Source: a virus. Taken from it: a stretch of DNA of 23,893 nt. Location: positions 1-23,893 of the IMG/VR virus record IMGVR_UViG_3300028909_000334; one strand, given 5' to 3'. This document shows positions 7,874 through 14,774 of this stretch, piece after piece (position 1 is the first letter of the stretch; each line of letters starts with the position of its first letter). The notes under the pieces were generated by a model. It made no database searches and was not told where the DNA came from. It was given only the letters and a program-made list of their open reading frames with translations. A program made the position numbers and the translations under genes.

Positions 7874-7909
7874 AAGCGCAAAAATAGTTTGAAAATTTTT
7901 TAAAATAAA

Positions 7910-7940
7910 TTTGGTTTAAAACAAAATGGTTGTATCTTTG
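7910..7940 (+). promoter_or_regulatory. Bacteroidota-type promoter
   Basis: TTTG at 7910-7913 and TATCTTTG at 7933-7940 are exactly 19 bases apart. The next gene starts at 7980, about 40 bases downstream. The palindromic operator of the promoters at 3277 and 23062 is absent here. Confidence 0.85.
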
Positions 7941-7979
7941 TTCTGAAATCAAATCATAACAATTAAAACAACCAAAATT

Positions 7980-8507
7980 ATGAACCAAGCAAAGAAGTTT
8001 ACCGAATTAGTTGCAGCCGCTAACATTCAGTTCCCAGGATTTGGAATTACTGAAATAATCATAGGCTATGAAGGATTTGAGGACCAGGACGAAGTAGCTA
8101 CCACGTCCATGTATGACCTTCCAACAGAAGTAAGGGAGTGGATAAAAACACAGGTGAAAATTCACACTGCTTTGAAAGCAAAAACAATAGAAGTTCTTAC
8201 TGTTTTAGGATTTGATTTTTCGCAGTTTGATAATGGATCTGAATTATCGGAAATCAAAGAAAGGGCAATTGAATTTTTACAGGCACATTCGAGCGAATTA
8301 GAACAAAATAGCGATGAATGTGAAGTACACGGAAACGGAAGTAGGCAGTCTGTAAATTATGATGACTCTTATTTGTATGCTTATGCTGCTGCTGATGCTG
8401 CTGATGCTGCTGCTGATAAGTATCTACTTATATCAGCTAATATCTGTTTAGAAGCATTAAAAGAGCTTAAAAGTCCGGGTGTAGAATTCTTATATCTTTG
8501 TGATTAA
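7980..8507 (+). CDS. Unknown protein with Ala/Asp/Tyr-rich low-complexity segment
   Basis: 175 residues, not recognised. The N-terminal 115 residues look like an acidic globular domain. Residues about 131-148 are low complexity (YLYAYAAADAADAAADKYL), encoded by GCT/GAT codon runs at 8377-8419, and lead into a Leu-rich amphipathic C-terminal helix. The 193-residue minus-strand protein at 11245-11826 has the same plan: a globular N-terminus, Ala/Tyr/Asp repeats, then a short Leu/Lys-rich helix. The 242 bases after its stop hold no supported gene. The start is placed behind the leader ACAATTAAAACAACCAAAATT. Confidence 0.8.
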   Translation: MNQAKKFTELVAAANIQFPGFGITEIIIGYEGFEDQDEVATTSMYDLPTEVREWIKTQVKIHTALKAKTIEVLTVLGFDFSQFDNGSELSEIKERAIEFLQAHSSELEQNSDECEVHGNGSRQSVNYDDSYLYAYAAADAADAAADKYLLISANICLEALKELKSPGVEFLYLCD

Positions 8508-8749
8508 GTGTTCTTCATGCAATAAAATTCGACCCAAGCTATCTTAAGTGCAGCCCAAACATTGAATATATGGCAGCGGTTCTTTTTTATACTATTAATA
8601 AAAACCACAAAAAATTAAAACTGTCCGTCACCTCTACCTAGATAGATTATCCATTAGTTATGGGTAGTTGATTGGTCGGGAAATTGATTCAGATTAGAAA
8701 AAACATATTGATTTCAATAAATATTAATTCACATAAAAAACAAAACAAA

Positions 8750-9001
8750 ATGAAACTTGCAAATAAAAATAGAAATAGAAAATTATTAACTCCTGCTCAA
8801 ATGAAGGACGGAGACATTGGAGTTATTAGAAAATGGTCTTACACTCTTGCTTATATTGGGGATATAGTTCAAAAATTTGAAAATGATAAATTAATTACTT
8901 TGGGTAAAAACTGGAAGCATAGTTTCAAAAATGCTGATAAAATTACTTCCGACGATTGTCTAATTGAAATATTGCCACCAGGAACATTATTAGAAATATA
9001 A
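8750..9001 (+). CDS. Unknown small basic protein
   Basis: 83 residues. I place the start at 8750, because ATAAAAAACAAAACAAA directly upstream matches the A-rich leader of other genes here. An earlier in-frame start at 8672 would add 26 residues of no protein-like character. The sequence has a basic N-terminus (MKLANKNRNRKLLTP) followed by strand-like segments (DGDIGVIRKWSYTLAYIGDIV, ITLGKNWKHSF) and an acidic end. It may be a small beta-barrel, but the family is unknown. It lies between the promoter-proximal 175-residue gene and the first HTH-like gene. Confidence 0.7.
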   Translation: MKLANKNRNRKLLTPAQMKDGDIGVIRKWSYTLAYIGDIVQKFENDKLITLGKNWKHSFKNADKITSDDCLIEILPPGTLLEI

Positions 9002-9037
9002 ACCTATACAGTTTATCCACTACCAAAAACAAAGATT

Positions 9038-9286
9038 ATGAAGCAGCAATGTATAAAATTCATAAAATGGGTGATAGATAAATGGAAGTTAAACAGGGGT
9101 CACTTGGCTTTTAAAATGGGTATGCCGAAAGGCACATTCAACAACAAACTGAACCCCACACATGCCTCTAATTTCAGCAATGAGGAAAACATTAAGCTGA
9201 TAGGGGTATTGCGGAAAATGAGCAAGGATATTGACAGCGTAACGGATATTGATTTTAATGACGCTTTAAAAGCACTTGTAAAATGA
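9038..9286 (+). CDS. Small HTH-like protein, coupled to a PAPS-reductase-like gene
   Basis: 82 residues. The region FIKWVIDKWKLNRGHLAFKM followed by GMPKGTFNNKL reads as a helix-turn-helix (LA-x-K-x-G as the turn, TF-x2-KL as the recognition helix). It is clearly related to the 72-residue protein at 10189-10407: both have I-x5-(D/R)WKLN-x3-LA-x-K-x-G-x4-TF-x2-KL, then F, E, I-x2-VL and SK-x-I in register. Its stop overlaps the next start by four bases (ATGA), so the two genes are translationally coupled. It may be a small regulator or a DNA-binding partner of the enzyme. Confidence 0.8.
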   Translation: MKQQCIKFIKWVIDKWKLNRGHLAFKMGMPKGTFNNKLNPTHASNFSNEENIKLIGVLRKMSKDIDSVTDIDFNDALKALVK

Positions 9287-10122
9287 ACCTTATAGACCTA
9301 AATGGCAAAATTATTGGTTGCCCTCAATCTGCTGGTATAAATTCCGCTGCTGCATTATGTCGGTTAATAGAGGCGGGAATTAAGCCAAAGGAACTACATA
9401 TATTCTATGCTCACTTTACAGAACATAGCCCCGGTTCGCTTGAATTTGTAGAGGCACTAATTGAACTGGCAAAAAATAACTTTCCTGTTGTAAAATCAAA
9501 AATCACCTATAACAGCGTATTGGAATTTTTTGAGCGTGAAAAAATGATACCACACCCTATTTCATCACCTTGCAGTAGAAAGTTGAAGATAATACCAGTA
9601 ACTGAATACAACGTAGAAAACAGGATAGAAATTGATTTGATAGGGTATATACGCACAGAGCAAAAGCGTATCGTTAATCAGGAAAAGAGAGGCGGAAATG
9701 ATATGTTTCTATCAAAGGGCTACCCCGTTGCAGACCTTGACGAAGAACAATGTTTTACAATAGTAAAAAAGTGGTTATGTTGGTATCCTGCTATATATGA
9801 TTTAAGATGGAATAATGCAGGTTTTATCTTGTATGTAACCGCTAATCTGCATAGGTTCACGGAAGATATACAGCGTAAGTTATTGAAGAAAATAGGCACA
9901 GATAAGCGTGTTTTCAAGCATAACAACTGCCTACCATGTAAGAACATGAACATAGATGATATGTTAGCGGTTGAATACTTCTACCCTGAATACATGAAAG
10001 CGGCAAATGAACTATCGGATAGGTTAAATGCTTACTGGGGTAGAAGTGCAGACCAATATTATACCACATTCGGCAAACAAGATTATGAGGTAAAGGCATG
10101 TGAAGTTTGCCAGTTCGATTAA
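9283..10122 (+). CDS. PAPS-reductase-like / adenine nucleotide alpha-hydrolase fold protein
   Basis: 279 residues, typical for the family. The PP-loop is GCPQSAGINSAAALC (12-26), a variant of SGGxxS in which the first Gly is Ala and the Asp is Asn. Family features in order are CSRKLKIIPV (97-106), where the Cys and the Lys-x2-P stretch are usual, and DLIGYIRTEQKRI (118-130). Two CxxC pairs (C216/C219 in NNCLPCKNM and C273/C276 in ACEVCQFD) could bind zinc or an iron-sulfur cluster. The fold adenylates a substrate with ATP. In phages related proteins are found near DNA-modification genes, but the substrate is unknown. The gene is coupled by ATGA to the HTH-like gene upstream. Confidence 0.8.
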   Translation: MNLIDLNGKIIGCPQSAGINSAAALCRLIEAGIKPKELHIFYAHFTEHSPGSLEFVEALIELAKNNFPVVKSKITYNSVLEFFEREKMIPHPISSPCSRKLKIIPVTEYNVENRIEIDLIGYIRTEQKRIVNQEKRGGNDMFLSKGYPVADLDEEQCFTIVKKWLCWYPAIYDLRWNNAGFILYVTANLHRFTEDIQRKLLKKIGTDKRVFKHNNCLPCKNMNIDDMLAVEYFYPEYMKAANELSDRLNAYWGRSADQYYTTFGKQDYEVKACEVCQFD

Positions 10123-10143
10123 AACATGGGGTTTGCCCACACT

Positions 10144-10157
10144 TAGCAATATTGCTA
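10144..10157. promoter_or_regulatory. 14-bp perfect palindrome upstream of the second HTH-like gene
   Basis: TAGCAATATTGCTA lies 31 bases before the start codon at 10189 and could be an operator for the HTH-like protein. No -7 box of the usual type was found next to it, so the regulation is only suggested. Confidence 0.4.
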
Positions 10158-10188
10158 TGACATTACCTTAAAAAAAAAATAATCGAAA

Positions 10189-10407
10189 ATGGAACAACAC
10201 CCCCAACACACCGCAATACAGAATTTAATAATGAGATGGAAATTAAATAAGGTAGCCTTGGCTGCTAAGTGCGGCATCAATGCCTACACTTTTAAAATGA
10301 AACTTGCAGGTAAGCCCCATTATAAGTTCACGGACGGCGAAGTAGAAAAAATAACAGAAGTTTTGAAAGAATTATCAAAAGAAATTAAAAATACAATAGA
10401 CAAATGA
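10189..10407 (+). CDS. Small HTH-like protein, paralogue of 9038-9286, coupled to a VRR-NUC gene
   Basis: 72 residues. The core LIMRWKLNKVALAAKCGINA followed by YTFKMKL aligns with the 82-residue protein at 9038-9286 over nearly its full length, including the LA-x-K-x-G turn and TF-x2-KL. Similarity is also visible at the DNA level (AGATGGAAATTAAATAAGG against AAATGGAAGTTAAACAGGG), pointing to a duplication. Its stop overlaps the next start by four bases, exactly as in the first module. It probably binds DNA, either as a regulator or to deliver its partner nuclease. Confidence 0.8.
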   Translation: MEQHPQHTAIQNLIMRWKLNKVALAAKCGINAYTFKMKLAGKPHYKFTDGEVEKITEVLKELSKEIKNTIDK

Positions 10408-10919
10408 ATGTAATCAGCAGCGTATTTGCGACAGAGAAGCAGTTTCAGGCAGCGGCATTTAAGTGCCTGAATAATGAAGACGAGTTTATCAGATTTCGCG
10501 GATTAGTCCACCACATCCCCAACGAGAATCTAAGCGAATCGGCGCGGTTATTTCTTGCCACACAGGGCGTGATACCTGGGCCACCTGATTTATCATTGCC
10601 TTTTTGTTGCCATACATTTTATGCAGAGCTAAAAATGTTGAAATCTATAAAATTCAACAAGAATAAAAAAAGCAACGATTACGGAAAGGATTTCACTAAT
10701 TATGTGGAAGTAGTATTGGAGTTGCAAAAAATAAAGGAAAGCAGGATTTCCGCGAAATCGTATCTGAGCGCGGCACAAAAAGCATGGCACGCGACGTATG
10801 AAAAAACGTCAGCAAGAATACCAATATACATTCTTTTCCCCGAATGGGACGCGGAACACGGGGATTGGTTATTACAAGTACGCCGGTGGGGCCGCATGGT
10901 GCGGGAATTTGTTAGGTAA
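10404..10919 (+). CDS. VRR-NUC family nuclease
   Basis: 171 residues. VRR-NUC proteins have the PD-(D/E)xK nuclease fold and cut branched or structured DNA, often as Holliday junction resolvases. Visible motifs are HHIPNEN (36-42), the Gly-rich GVIPGPPDLSLP (55-66) with D62, the catalytic pair E75 and K77 in YAELKM (73-78), and a later helix with the expected Gln (Q125 in LSAAQKAWHA). The order and spacing fit, but the insert between the Glu-x-Lys and the Gln helix (about 45 residues) is longer than usual. It is coupled to the small HTH-like gene upstream, so it may resolve phage replication or recombination intermediates before packaging. Confidence 0.85.
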   Translation: MNVISSVFATEKQFQAAAFKCLNNEDEFIRFRGLVHHIPNENLSESARLFLATQGVIPGPPDLSLPFCCHTFYAELKMLKSIKFNKNKKSNDYGKDFTNYVEVVLELQKIKESRISAKSYLSAAQKAWHATYEKTSARIPIYILFPEWDAEHGDWLLQVRRWGRMVREFVR

Positions 10920-11201
10920 ATGCAAGGCGAAGCTTGAAAACGGCAACAGAATAATAACACAAACAGCCGTCTTTAAAGCGTTTGGGCGACCTATGAGGGG
11001 GTCCAGGCATGAGGCTGATCAAGAAGGGGGGAAATTGCCCTCTTTTATAGATGCAAATAACCTACAAACCTTTGTGGGAGATGATTTGAGGGTGTGATCA
11101 ATCAGATAGATTTTTTAGACAAAAACGGCAACGCGAAGCCTGATAATTACCATAAAATAAGATCATCATCATTTTGCGCCGATACCGGCATAGAGATTTA
11201 G
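10909..11201 (+). pseudogene. Frameshifted remnant of a P63C-type gene (N-terminal region)
   Basis: From about 10909 the frame reads AKLENGNRIITQTAVFKAFG, then GGKLPSFIDANNLQTFVGDDLRV, ending in a stop at 11095-11097. This matches the N-terminal region of P63C-domain proteins (AvLedGtRVlsQxgFlkAlGR, PFlaaxNLkpfixxdL). Skipping two bases in GTGTG just before the stop restores the expected continuation, RV-INQIDFLDKNGN, which runs on to a stop at 11199-11201. This fits a two-base insertion by slippage in a GT repeat. The rest, including the P63C domain itself, is missing, and the start is unclear because the segment overlaps the end of the VRR-NUC gene. P63C proteins are phage-associated proteins of unclear function. 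Confidence 0.6.
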
Positions 11202-11244
11202 GACTTTAATTTTCTTTATCATAATTGGAGTTTCTCCCGCGCCA

Positions 11245-11826
11245 TCATATCTGTATAATTTCCGGCTTTTCAATGAATTTTTTCAACATATCCAATAAGG
11301 CGTAGTCGTAGTCGTTGGCGTAGGCGTGGGTGTTGGCGTAGGCGTAGGCGTAGGCGTTGGCGATGGCGTAGGCGTTGGCGTAGTCGTAGTCGTTGGCGAT
11401 GGCGATGGCGTAGGCGTGGGTGTTGGCGTAGGCGTAGGCGTAGTCGTAGTCGTTGGCGTAGGCGTGGGTGTTGGCGTTTCTTTTTTCATTGAATTCACTC
11501 AAGCTTATTACACCGTTGGTATATTGTTCACATATGCCGATCAATTCTGCAACTTCCTTTTTTTCAAACCATCCATTTTTTTTGCACTCGGATTTGTACT
11601 GGAATAAATTCACTTTTGCGCAATTCAAATTCAATATTTGTTTTTCTTTTGTTGTCAAATCGCAATTTTTGAATACAAACCAAAACTTATGCTCCACCGG
11701 TATTTCAAGATTTAGTATTTCCTGAATTTCCATGCTTTCAGGAAATTCGTGGCGCCGGTCAACGCAATTTTCAGGCTCAAAATAACATCCAAAATCTACT
11801 TCTTCTTTTTTAAATTGATGCTTCAT
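11245..11826 (-). CDS. Unknown protein with hexanucleotide-coded Ala/Tyr/Asp/Asn repeats
   Basis: 193 residues, not recognised. The first about 118 residues form a unique, Cys- and Lys-rich region. Residues 117-175 are built from repeated blocks such as ANTHAYA and NDYDYA, mostly with Ala at every second position. A Leu/Lys-rich helix closes the protein (LLDMLKKFIEKPEIIQI). The repeat is coded by GCC followed by TAC, AAC, GAC, ATC or CAC, so it is a degenerate six-base DNA repeat. It is the last gene of the long minus-strand run, 40 bases after a 41-residue gene. There is no signal peptide or membrane segment. The 175-residue protein at 7980 has a similar plan. Confidence 0.75.
   Translation of the reverse strand: MKHQFKKEEVDFGCYFEPENCVDRRHEFPESMEIQEILNLEIPVEHKFWFVFKNCDLTTKEKQILNLNCAKVNLFQYKSECKKNGWFEKKEVAELIGICEQYTNGVISLSEFNEKRNANTHAYANDYDYAYAYANTHAYAIAIANDYDYANAYAIANAYAYAYANTHAYANDYDYALLDMLKKFIEKPEIIQI
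11299..11476. repeat. Hexanucleotide repeat tract (GGCGTA and variants) with 40-bp exact duplication
   Basis: About 30 six-base units of GGCGTA, GTCGTA, GTCGTT, GGCGTT, GGCGAT and similar lie inside the minus-strand gene. A 40-base stretch at 11299-11338 is repeated exactly at 11437-11476, 138 bases away. Because the unit is a multiple of three and free of stops, several reading frames stay open on both strands, but only the minus frame ending at 11245 extends into unique protein sequence on both sides. Confidence 0.9.
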
Positions 11827-11865
11827 AAATGTTTTCGGCTTACCTGCCTCGTCGGTGTATGGTGG

Positions 11866-11991
11866 TTAATCACATACAGAACATTGCGCGATCGCAATAG
11901 TTTTTATCTCTGCCAAATAATCTTTGATTGTTGATTCCGGGTTAATCCTTATCAACATATTAATAAGTTTTTCTTTGTCTTGCTGGGTCAT
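11866..11991 (-). CDS. 41-residue unknown protein, coupled to the upstream helicase gene
   Basis: Reads MTQQDKEKLINMLIRINPES then TIKDYLAEIKTIAIAQCSVCD. Its start codon overlaps the stop of the helicase gene (ATGA at 11988-11991), the coupling pattern used throughout this operon, which is why I accept so short a gene. It is mostly helical and charged, with a C-terminal CSVC that could bind metal in a dimer or be chance. No family recognised. Confidence 0.65.
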   Translation of the reverse strand: MTQQDKEKLINMLIRINPESTIKDYLAEIKTIAIAQCSVCD

Positions 11992-13910
11992 ACCGTTTGT
12001 AATTTATCAGTGAGTAATTCAACTTTAAAATCAGGATAAAGTTTCCGTGCGCGCTGCGCCATGTATTCTTTTATCTTTTCATTCATGCCACGCCAAACCC
12101 CGATATGTTTTGTTTTGTCGGGGTTTTGATTTTGGATCGCCTTCCATTTTTTGCCAATTTCTTTCCCGATCTCCCAAAGTTGCAAAAATAATTCCATATC
12201 CATACCGCCGGAATTTACATCGTGCCAGTCCTGTACCAGTTTTTGCGTTTCCGATTTCAGCGCTTCAAAAGGGGTCATGCTTTTTGATTCAAAAAGATCC
12301 AGCAACTTCACCAAAATATTTTGGTCTATTTTTTCCTTTTTCAGTTTGAAAGCCACAAAATCAGGCTCTTCTACGAGCTTGACGGGGAAAACATATCCAC
12401 ACGGAACCATTAGCGGCTGGTTGCAAGGCAGAAATAAAGTATCATCAATGATATTATCGCATGATGTATCTTCATTTGCGTTTGCAGCCCCACAGAAGGG
12501 GCAAGATGGCAGGCATTTGTTTTGGGTGCATATCCGGGCGGCGGCGTGGTTTATGCCCTTGCATTGAGGGCAAAACTTAGTAGGCGCAATTCCGTTACCC
12601 GGCTTGCCGGGATTCCAAAATATTTCTGCCAAATCACGATCTGCGTCCCAATCCCCAAGCAATGCAGTACTATTGTGCATATCAAGAAATATAAAATATT
12701 CTTTTCCCTGAAACGTGCGTGAGAAACGCCCCGCAATCTGCATCATAAGAGGCCAACTATTCACGTACCTGTTTAATATGCATACTTGCAGTGATGGTAT
12801 ATCTATACCAGTAGTGGCAAGGTCGCCGCCGAAATTGCCCACCGCGCCAGGGTAATGCTCCCACCATTGCCAAAACCATTTACGGTACGATTCGTAATCA
12901 TTCCACTTACCATCTGCATCAGTGCGCCATTCAGGGTCGTACATTTCGCTTTTTTCGTCCCCTGGCCAATTATCGCCATCCAGGTGCCGCGCGTTGTAAC
13001 CGTCGGCCACAAATGCAGCAGTCATGGCTAATGAGTGTTCAATGCTCGAATTATAGCATCCGATTTGTTGGCCACGAAATTTTTCCGCTTCCCTCAAAAC
13101 CGCTTTAATAAATTTTGGTTTTTTTAATATACGCCCTTCGTGCGCGAGGTCAATTTTGCCGGATCCTACAATTGTTTTTTTATCCAATGCGTCTAATCCG
13201 TCGTCGGGGATTACGGAAACACAATCCACCAGCCCTTCTCTCTGATTTTTTTTATGCCATGCCTGCAATTCACTAATTTGAGGACCTGTAATGATCTGCC
13301 CATAATTCGGTACGCCAATCCTATTTTGCTTGTATGTTACAATAGTTTGATATCGCGATTTTAGCGGCAGTTTTTTAGTTGCGCTTTTTGGCGTAGCGGT
13401 GAAGCCGATAATTTTAATACCGCGATCTTTCATTTGGTTTTCAAAAGCCACATGCTCGCCTCTGTGACATTCGTCAATGATAACTAAACCGATATTATCG
13501 TAAAGTGATGCAAGTCCGTGGCTATCTCTTAATGAATTTGCTTTTTTGATACGGTTCATAACCGTCCGTACCATGGCCACATAAACCCGGCTGGGGCGTA
13601 TTTTTTTGGCGTTTGCGTCAATGACCGTTGCAATTAGTTCGTTTCCGTTGGTATCTATAATTGCGGTGCGGATGCTGTTACGCATACCCTCTACCAATTT
13701 ATCCCTGTGAAATACGGTCAGGACTGATTTTGTGGGATTTGCCGCTAAGAATCGCTGGATTATCATAGCGGCCTCGAAGGTCTTCCCTGCGCCCGTCGGG
13801 CGACATAAAACGGCTGTAGAGTAGTTCTCTACATACAGAGTGCGGATAGTGGCGTTACATCCGTCAGTTTGCCAGTAACGGGGTTGGAAATTTGGCGAAA
13901 GTGTGTACAT
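11988..13910 (-). CDS. DEAD/DEAH-type helicase with C-terminal cysteine clusters
   Basis: 640 residues, a superfamily 2 helicase that uses ATP to remodel DNA or RNA. Motif I is RPTGAGKT (37-44), motif II IIDECH (144-149), motif III FTATP (170-174), and motif VI QIAGRFSR (391-398) in the second RecA-like domain. At 447-484 seven Cys residues in CPQCKG, ICTQNKCLPSCPFC and TSC suggest zinc-ribbon-like modules. The rest (490-640) is a helical tail of unknown role. The start directly follows the stop of a small membrane-peptide gene. Related helicases occur in phages near replication and methyltransferase genes. The exact substrate cannot be told. Confidence 0.9.
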   Translation of the reverse strand: MYTLSPNFQPRYWQTDGCNATIRTLYVENYSTAVLCRPTGAGKTFEAAMIIQRFLAANPTKSVLTVFHRDKLVEGMRNSIRTAIIDTNGNELIATVIDANAKKIRPSRVYVAMVRTVMNRIKKANSLRDSHGLASLYDNIGLVIIDECHRGEHVAFENQMKDRGIKIIGFTATPKSATKKLPLKSRYQTIVTYKQNRIGVPNYGQIITGPQISELQAWHKKNQREGLVDCVSVIPDDGLDALDKKTIVGSGKIDLAHEGRILKKPKFIKAVLREAEKFRGQQIGCYNSSIEHSLAMTAAFVADGYNARHLDGDNWPGDEKSEMYDPEWRTDADGKWNDYESYRKWFWQWWEHYPGAVGNFGGDLATTGIDIPSLQVCILNRYVNSWPLMMQIAGRFSRTFQGKEYFIFLDMHNSTALLGDWDADRDLAEIFWNPGKPGNGIAPTKFCPQCKGINHAAARICTQNKCLPSCPFCGAANANEDTSCDNIIDDTLFLPCNQPLMVPCGYVFPVKLVEEPDFVAFKLKKEKIDQNILVKLLDLFESKSMTPFEALKSETQKLVQDWHDVNSGGMDMELFLQLWEIGKEIGKKWKAIQNQNPDKTKHIGVWRGMNEKIKEYMAQRARKLYPDFKVELLTDKLQTV

Positions 13911-14018
13911 TTACTTAATATGCATCATTTTTATAATACAAAAAACCAAAAAAACCGTAAGGCAGCAAGTCGCTACTACCAAACATAATTTCATTATTAA
14001 ATCCATTATCCTATCCAT
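13911..14018 (-). CDS. 35-residue single-pass membrane peptide
   Basis: I place the start at 14018 (MDRIMDLIMKLCLVVATCCL, then TVFLVFCIIKMMHIK), because GGAG lies eight bases upstream within a 62-base duplicated segment that supplies a start to another gene as well. A longer frame from 14099 only reads through that duplicated segment. Residues about 10-31 form one hydrophobic helix with several Cys. The stop abuts the helicase start codon. It may be an early membrane peptide; function unknown. Confidence 0.55.
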   Translation of the reverse strand: MDRIMDLIMKLCLVVATCCLTVFLVFCIIKMMHIK

Positions 14019-14073
14019 TTTGCTTCTCCTTTTTCGCCCTGCGGCGTTTTTTGTTATCAATATCCCGATGTTT
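14012..14073. repeat. 62-bp direct repeat, copy A (partner 14768-14829)
   Basis: Identical to 14768-14829 except for one base. On the minus strand it contains the sequence coding for the basic tail KHRDIDNKKRRRAKKEKQNG, a GGAG ribosome-binding site and the start ATGGATA. In this copy stop codons lie just upstream, so the tail is not translated as part of a gene; only the ribosome-binding site and start are used. Confidence 0.9.
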
Positions 14074-14074
14074 A

Positions 14075-14404
14075 TTACCAGTTCATTTTTTCTATCCATC
14101 TGTAATGAAATTTAATTAAAAAAGACTGAGGTAAGTAGCGATTGCCGGTAAATAGCCACTTAAAAGGAAGCGCCATTATCATGCAGGTACAATATATTAT
14201 AAACACCGGAGCGGTCAATCTCCACAGGAAATTATTTTTTATTATTTTCCTTCGTTTATAAAATTGAAATGGCGCAAAACGAATTACTTCTTGTTCTTTA
14301 AATCTACTTATGTGATAAGCCGATACATTATACTCTTTAAGTAGTTCTTCAAACCACTTTTCTACTTCATAATCACGGGCGACTTCAAGTCTGCTAAAGT
14401 TCAT
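14075..14404 (-). CDS. Unknown protein with one or two hydrophobic segments
   Basis: 109 residues, not recognised. The N-terminal half is polar and charged (VEKWFEELLKEYNVSAYHISR followed by a basic stretch YKRRKIIKNN). Residues about 62-84 (LTAPVFIIYCTCMIMALPFKWLF) are likely membrane-spanning, leaving a short basic tail outside or inside. The start follows an A/T-rich leader in a 28-base gap after the upstream gene. The stop is two bases before copy A of the 62-bp repeat. Confidence 0.7.
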   Translation of the reverse strand: MNFSRLEVARDYEVEKWFEELLKEYNVSAYHISRFKEQEVIRFAPFQFYKRRKIIKNNFLWRLTAPVFIIYCTCMIMALPFKWLFTGNRYLPQSFLIKFHYRWIEKMNW

Positions 14405-14432
14405 ATTATTATTGTTTTAAAAAATTAAAAAA

Positions 14433-14774
14433 TTACTCTTTTTTTGCTTTTTCGGTCATATCGTCTATCCAGTCATTGACATCGGACAAATTCTCAATCT
14501 GGTTCACTTTTTCAAACAAAATAGCCAGATCATAGGCTCTGTCGGATTGTATTTCTTGGCGCAATATTTTTGCTGTATGAGGCGACTTAGACACTATATT
14601 GTTGAAAAACCTATTAACACCATTTTTCTGATTTTGAATATCTACCTTCATCCACGAAGGGCAAATCTCCGATGCCGCCAGCCAATCTAACTGCCGCTTA
14701 AGTATTTCTTGGAAATATAAAGTCCGTCTCAGATCGTTCCGAAATTCTGTTTCTCTATTTGTGAGTTTATCCAT
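14433..14774 (-). CDS. Unknown helical protein
   Basis: 113 residues from the ATG at 14774. I prefer this start because GGAG is eight bases upstream and because an earlier in-frame ATG at 14816 would only add 14 residues read out of frame from the upstream gene's tail. The sequence is helical and charged (RRTLYFQEILKRQLDWLAAS, ILRQEIQSDRAYDLAILFEK) with a single CPSW motif. It has no membrane segment and no recognised family. The start overlaps the end of the 49-residue gene by eight bases. Confidence 0.7.
   Translation of the reverse strand: MDKLTNRETEFRNDLRRTLYFQEILKRQLDWLAASEICPSWMKVDIQNQKNGVNRFFNNIVSKSPHTAKILRQEIQSDRAYDLAILFEKVNQIENLSDVNDWIDDMTEKAKKE

Noticed and set aside
8672-8749. Earlier start of the 83-residue protein
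   Set aside because: The added residues are translated leader; the A-rich leader just before 8750 fits the start pattern of the window.
8508-8749. A 23-codon frame (MAAVLFYTINKNHKK...)
   Set aside because: Too short, not coupled to a neighbour and without leader or similarity.
10798-10908. Start of the P63C-type frame at 10798
   Set aside because: This part overlaps the VRR-NUC coding region and its translation has no similarity to the family; only the part from about 10909 matches.
11299-11476. CRISPR-like repeat array
   Set aside because: Units are six bases, continuous and in frame within a gene, with no spacers and no cas genes.
11283-11607. Open frames of Thr-Pro and Val-Gly repeats on both strands
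   Set aside because: They are by-products of the stop-free six-base repeat; only the minus frame ending at 11245 extends into unique sequence on both sides.
13911-14099. A 62-residue reading of the small membrane peptide from 14099
   Set aside because: Its first 27 residues come from the end of the upstream gene and the 62-bp duplicated segment read in a different frame; the GGAG site favours the start at 14018.
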